64,000 nucleotides of DNA, taken from positions 558,001 to 622,000 of the forward strand of contig NZ_CANLXG010000002.1 in NCBI RefSeq assembly GCF_947495025.1. Reading direction: 5' to 3'. This stretch comes from an uncultured Roseobacter sp. (GTDB lineage Bacteria > Pseudomonadota > Alphaproteobacteria > Rhodobacterales > Rhodobacteraceae). The translations under genes were made by a program, and so were the position numbers. Shown piece after piece: positions 63,716 through 64,000 of this stretch. The notes below the pieces were generated by a model. It had not been told where the DNA came from, did no database searches, and was given only the letters and a program-made list of their open reading frames with translations. Positions within the stretch are counted from its first letter, which is position 1. The number at the start of each line of letters is the position of its first letter.

Positions 63716-64000
63716 TCAACGAAGGCGCGGAATTTCAGACCGTGGGTTGAAACCTTCTACCAGGGCGGGAGGCTTCGGTCCGCCGGTGGCCCAGTCGAGC
63801 AATTCGACCGTATGCACAATCGGCACCTGAGTCGCGGATCCGATCTGCATCATGCAACCGATGTTACCGGCGGCGATGATATCCGGGTTCTTTGCCTCAA
63901 GAGTGCGGACTTTGCGAGCTTTGAGCTTGCCGGAAATCTCAGGCTGCATCAGGTTGTACGTCCCGGCCGATCCACAGCACAGATGCGGGTCCGCGGGTTC
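63716..64000 (-). CDS. glcF: Glycolate oxidase iron-sulfur subunit GlcF, C-terminal part (cut by window edge)
   Basis: Only the last 94 codons are inside the window; the gene runs off the right end. The segment begins with the cysteine-rich CCG-domain HLCCGSAGTYNL and continues NPDIIAAGNIGCMMQIG and VPIVHTVELLDWATGG, which is the C-terminus of GlcF. GlcF carries electrons from the flavin subunit GlcD/E in oxidation of glycolate to glyoxylate. It would be preceded by glcE and glcD outside the window. Confidence 0.88.
   Translation of the reverse strand, partial: EPADPHLCCGSAGTYNLMQPEISGKLKARKVRTLEAKNPDIIAAGNIGCMMQIGSATQVPIVHTVELLDWATGGPKPPALVEGFNPRSEIPRLR

Overview
The window is about 64 kb of GC-rich, densely packed DNA from a marine-type alphaproteobacterium of the Roseobacter group (Rhodobacterales). 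I infer this from gene content: tauR-xsc-pta-soeABC for sulfonate use, separate mnmD and FAD-domain mnmC genes, a MocR-type TauR, Hint-domain and DUF1523-type proteins, OhrR/Ohr, and many ATGA or TGATG gene overlaps. The genus cannot be named from this window. I found no rRNA, tRNA, CRISPR array, insertion sequence, integrase or phage gene; the region looks chromosomal.

0-10 kb is a sulfonate dissimilation island. TauR is followed by Xsc, which cleaves sulfoacetaldehyde to acetyl phosphate and sulfite. Pta converts the acetyl phosphate to acetyl-CoA, and SoeABC oxidises the sulfite at the cytoplasmic membrane. Two pairs of CTGG-type direct repeats with identical 22-bp spacing flank tauR and are good candidates for TauR sites. 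10-27 kb is mostly housekeeping: an M20 amidohydrolase, dapA, a lytic transglycosylase, a DMT transporter, the divergent mnmD/mnmC halves, a MaoC-like hydratase with a VOC protein, an FMN reductase, an OmpA lipoprotein, an Ada-like methyltransferase, a degenerate Hint protein, nth, adenosine kinase, GNAT enzymes, rppH and fadH.

27-52 kb continues with a LysR regulator, a coupled CinA-like/GNAT/AhpD-like/OmpA operon, sfsA, map, rsmD, an FAD reductase, a peroxiredoxin, MscS, phhB, GDPD, RidA, an mlaA-mlaC pair, a class A PBP, glnK-amtB, an aminotransferase, sseA and smpB. It ends with a divergent sulfotransferase / GT14-type glycosyltransferase pair suggesting sulfated surface glycan.

52.8-61.3 kb is a run of small regulator-enzyme cassettes with readable operators: ohrR/ohr, TetR with an NAD(P)-binding protein, and TetR with an AhpD-like protein. 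An exported DUF2145-type protein sits in the same stretch, next to another TetR gene and preceded by two GTGAAC-N3-GTTCAC type palindromes. The right end has an Hsp20, two tandem secreted trypsin-like proteases, and the C-terminal part of glcF, cut by the window edge. Nothing here is plainly a new defence or mobile system. The most notable signals are the operator arrays and the DUF2145 module.
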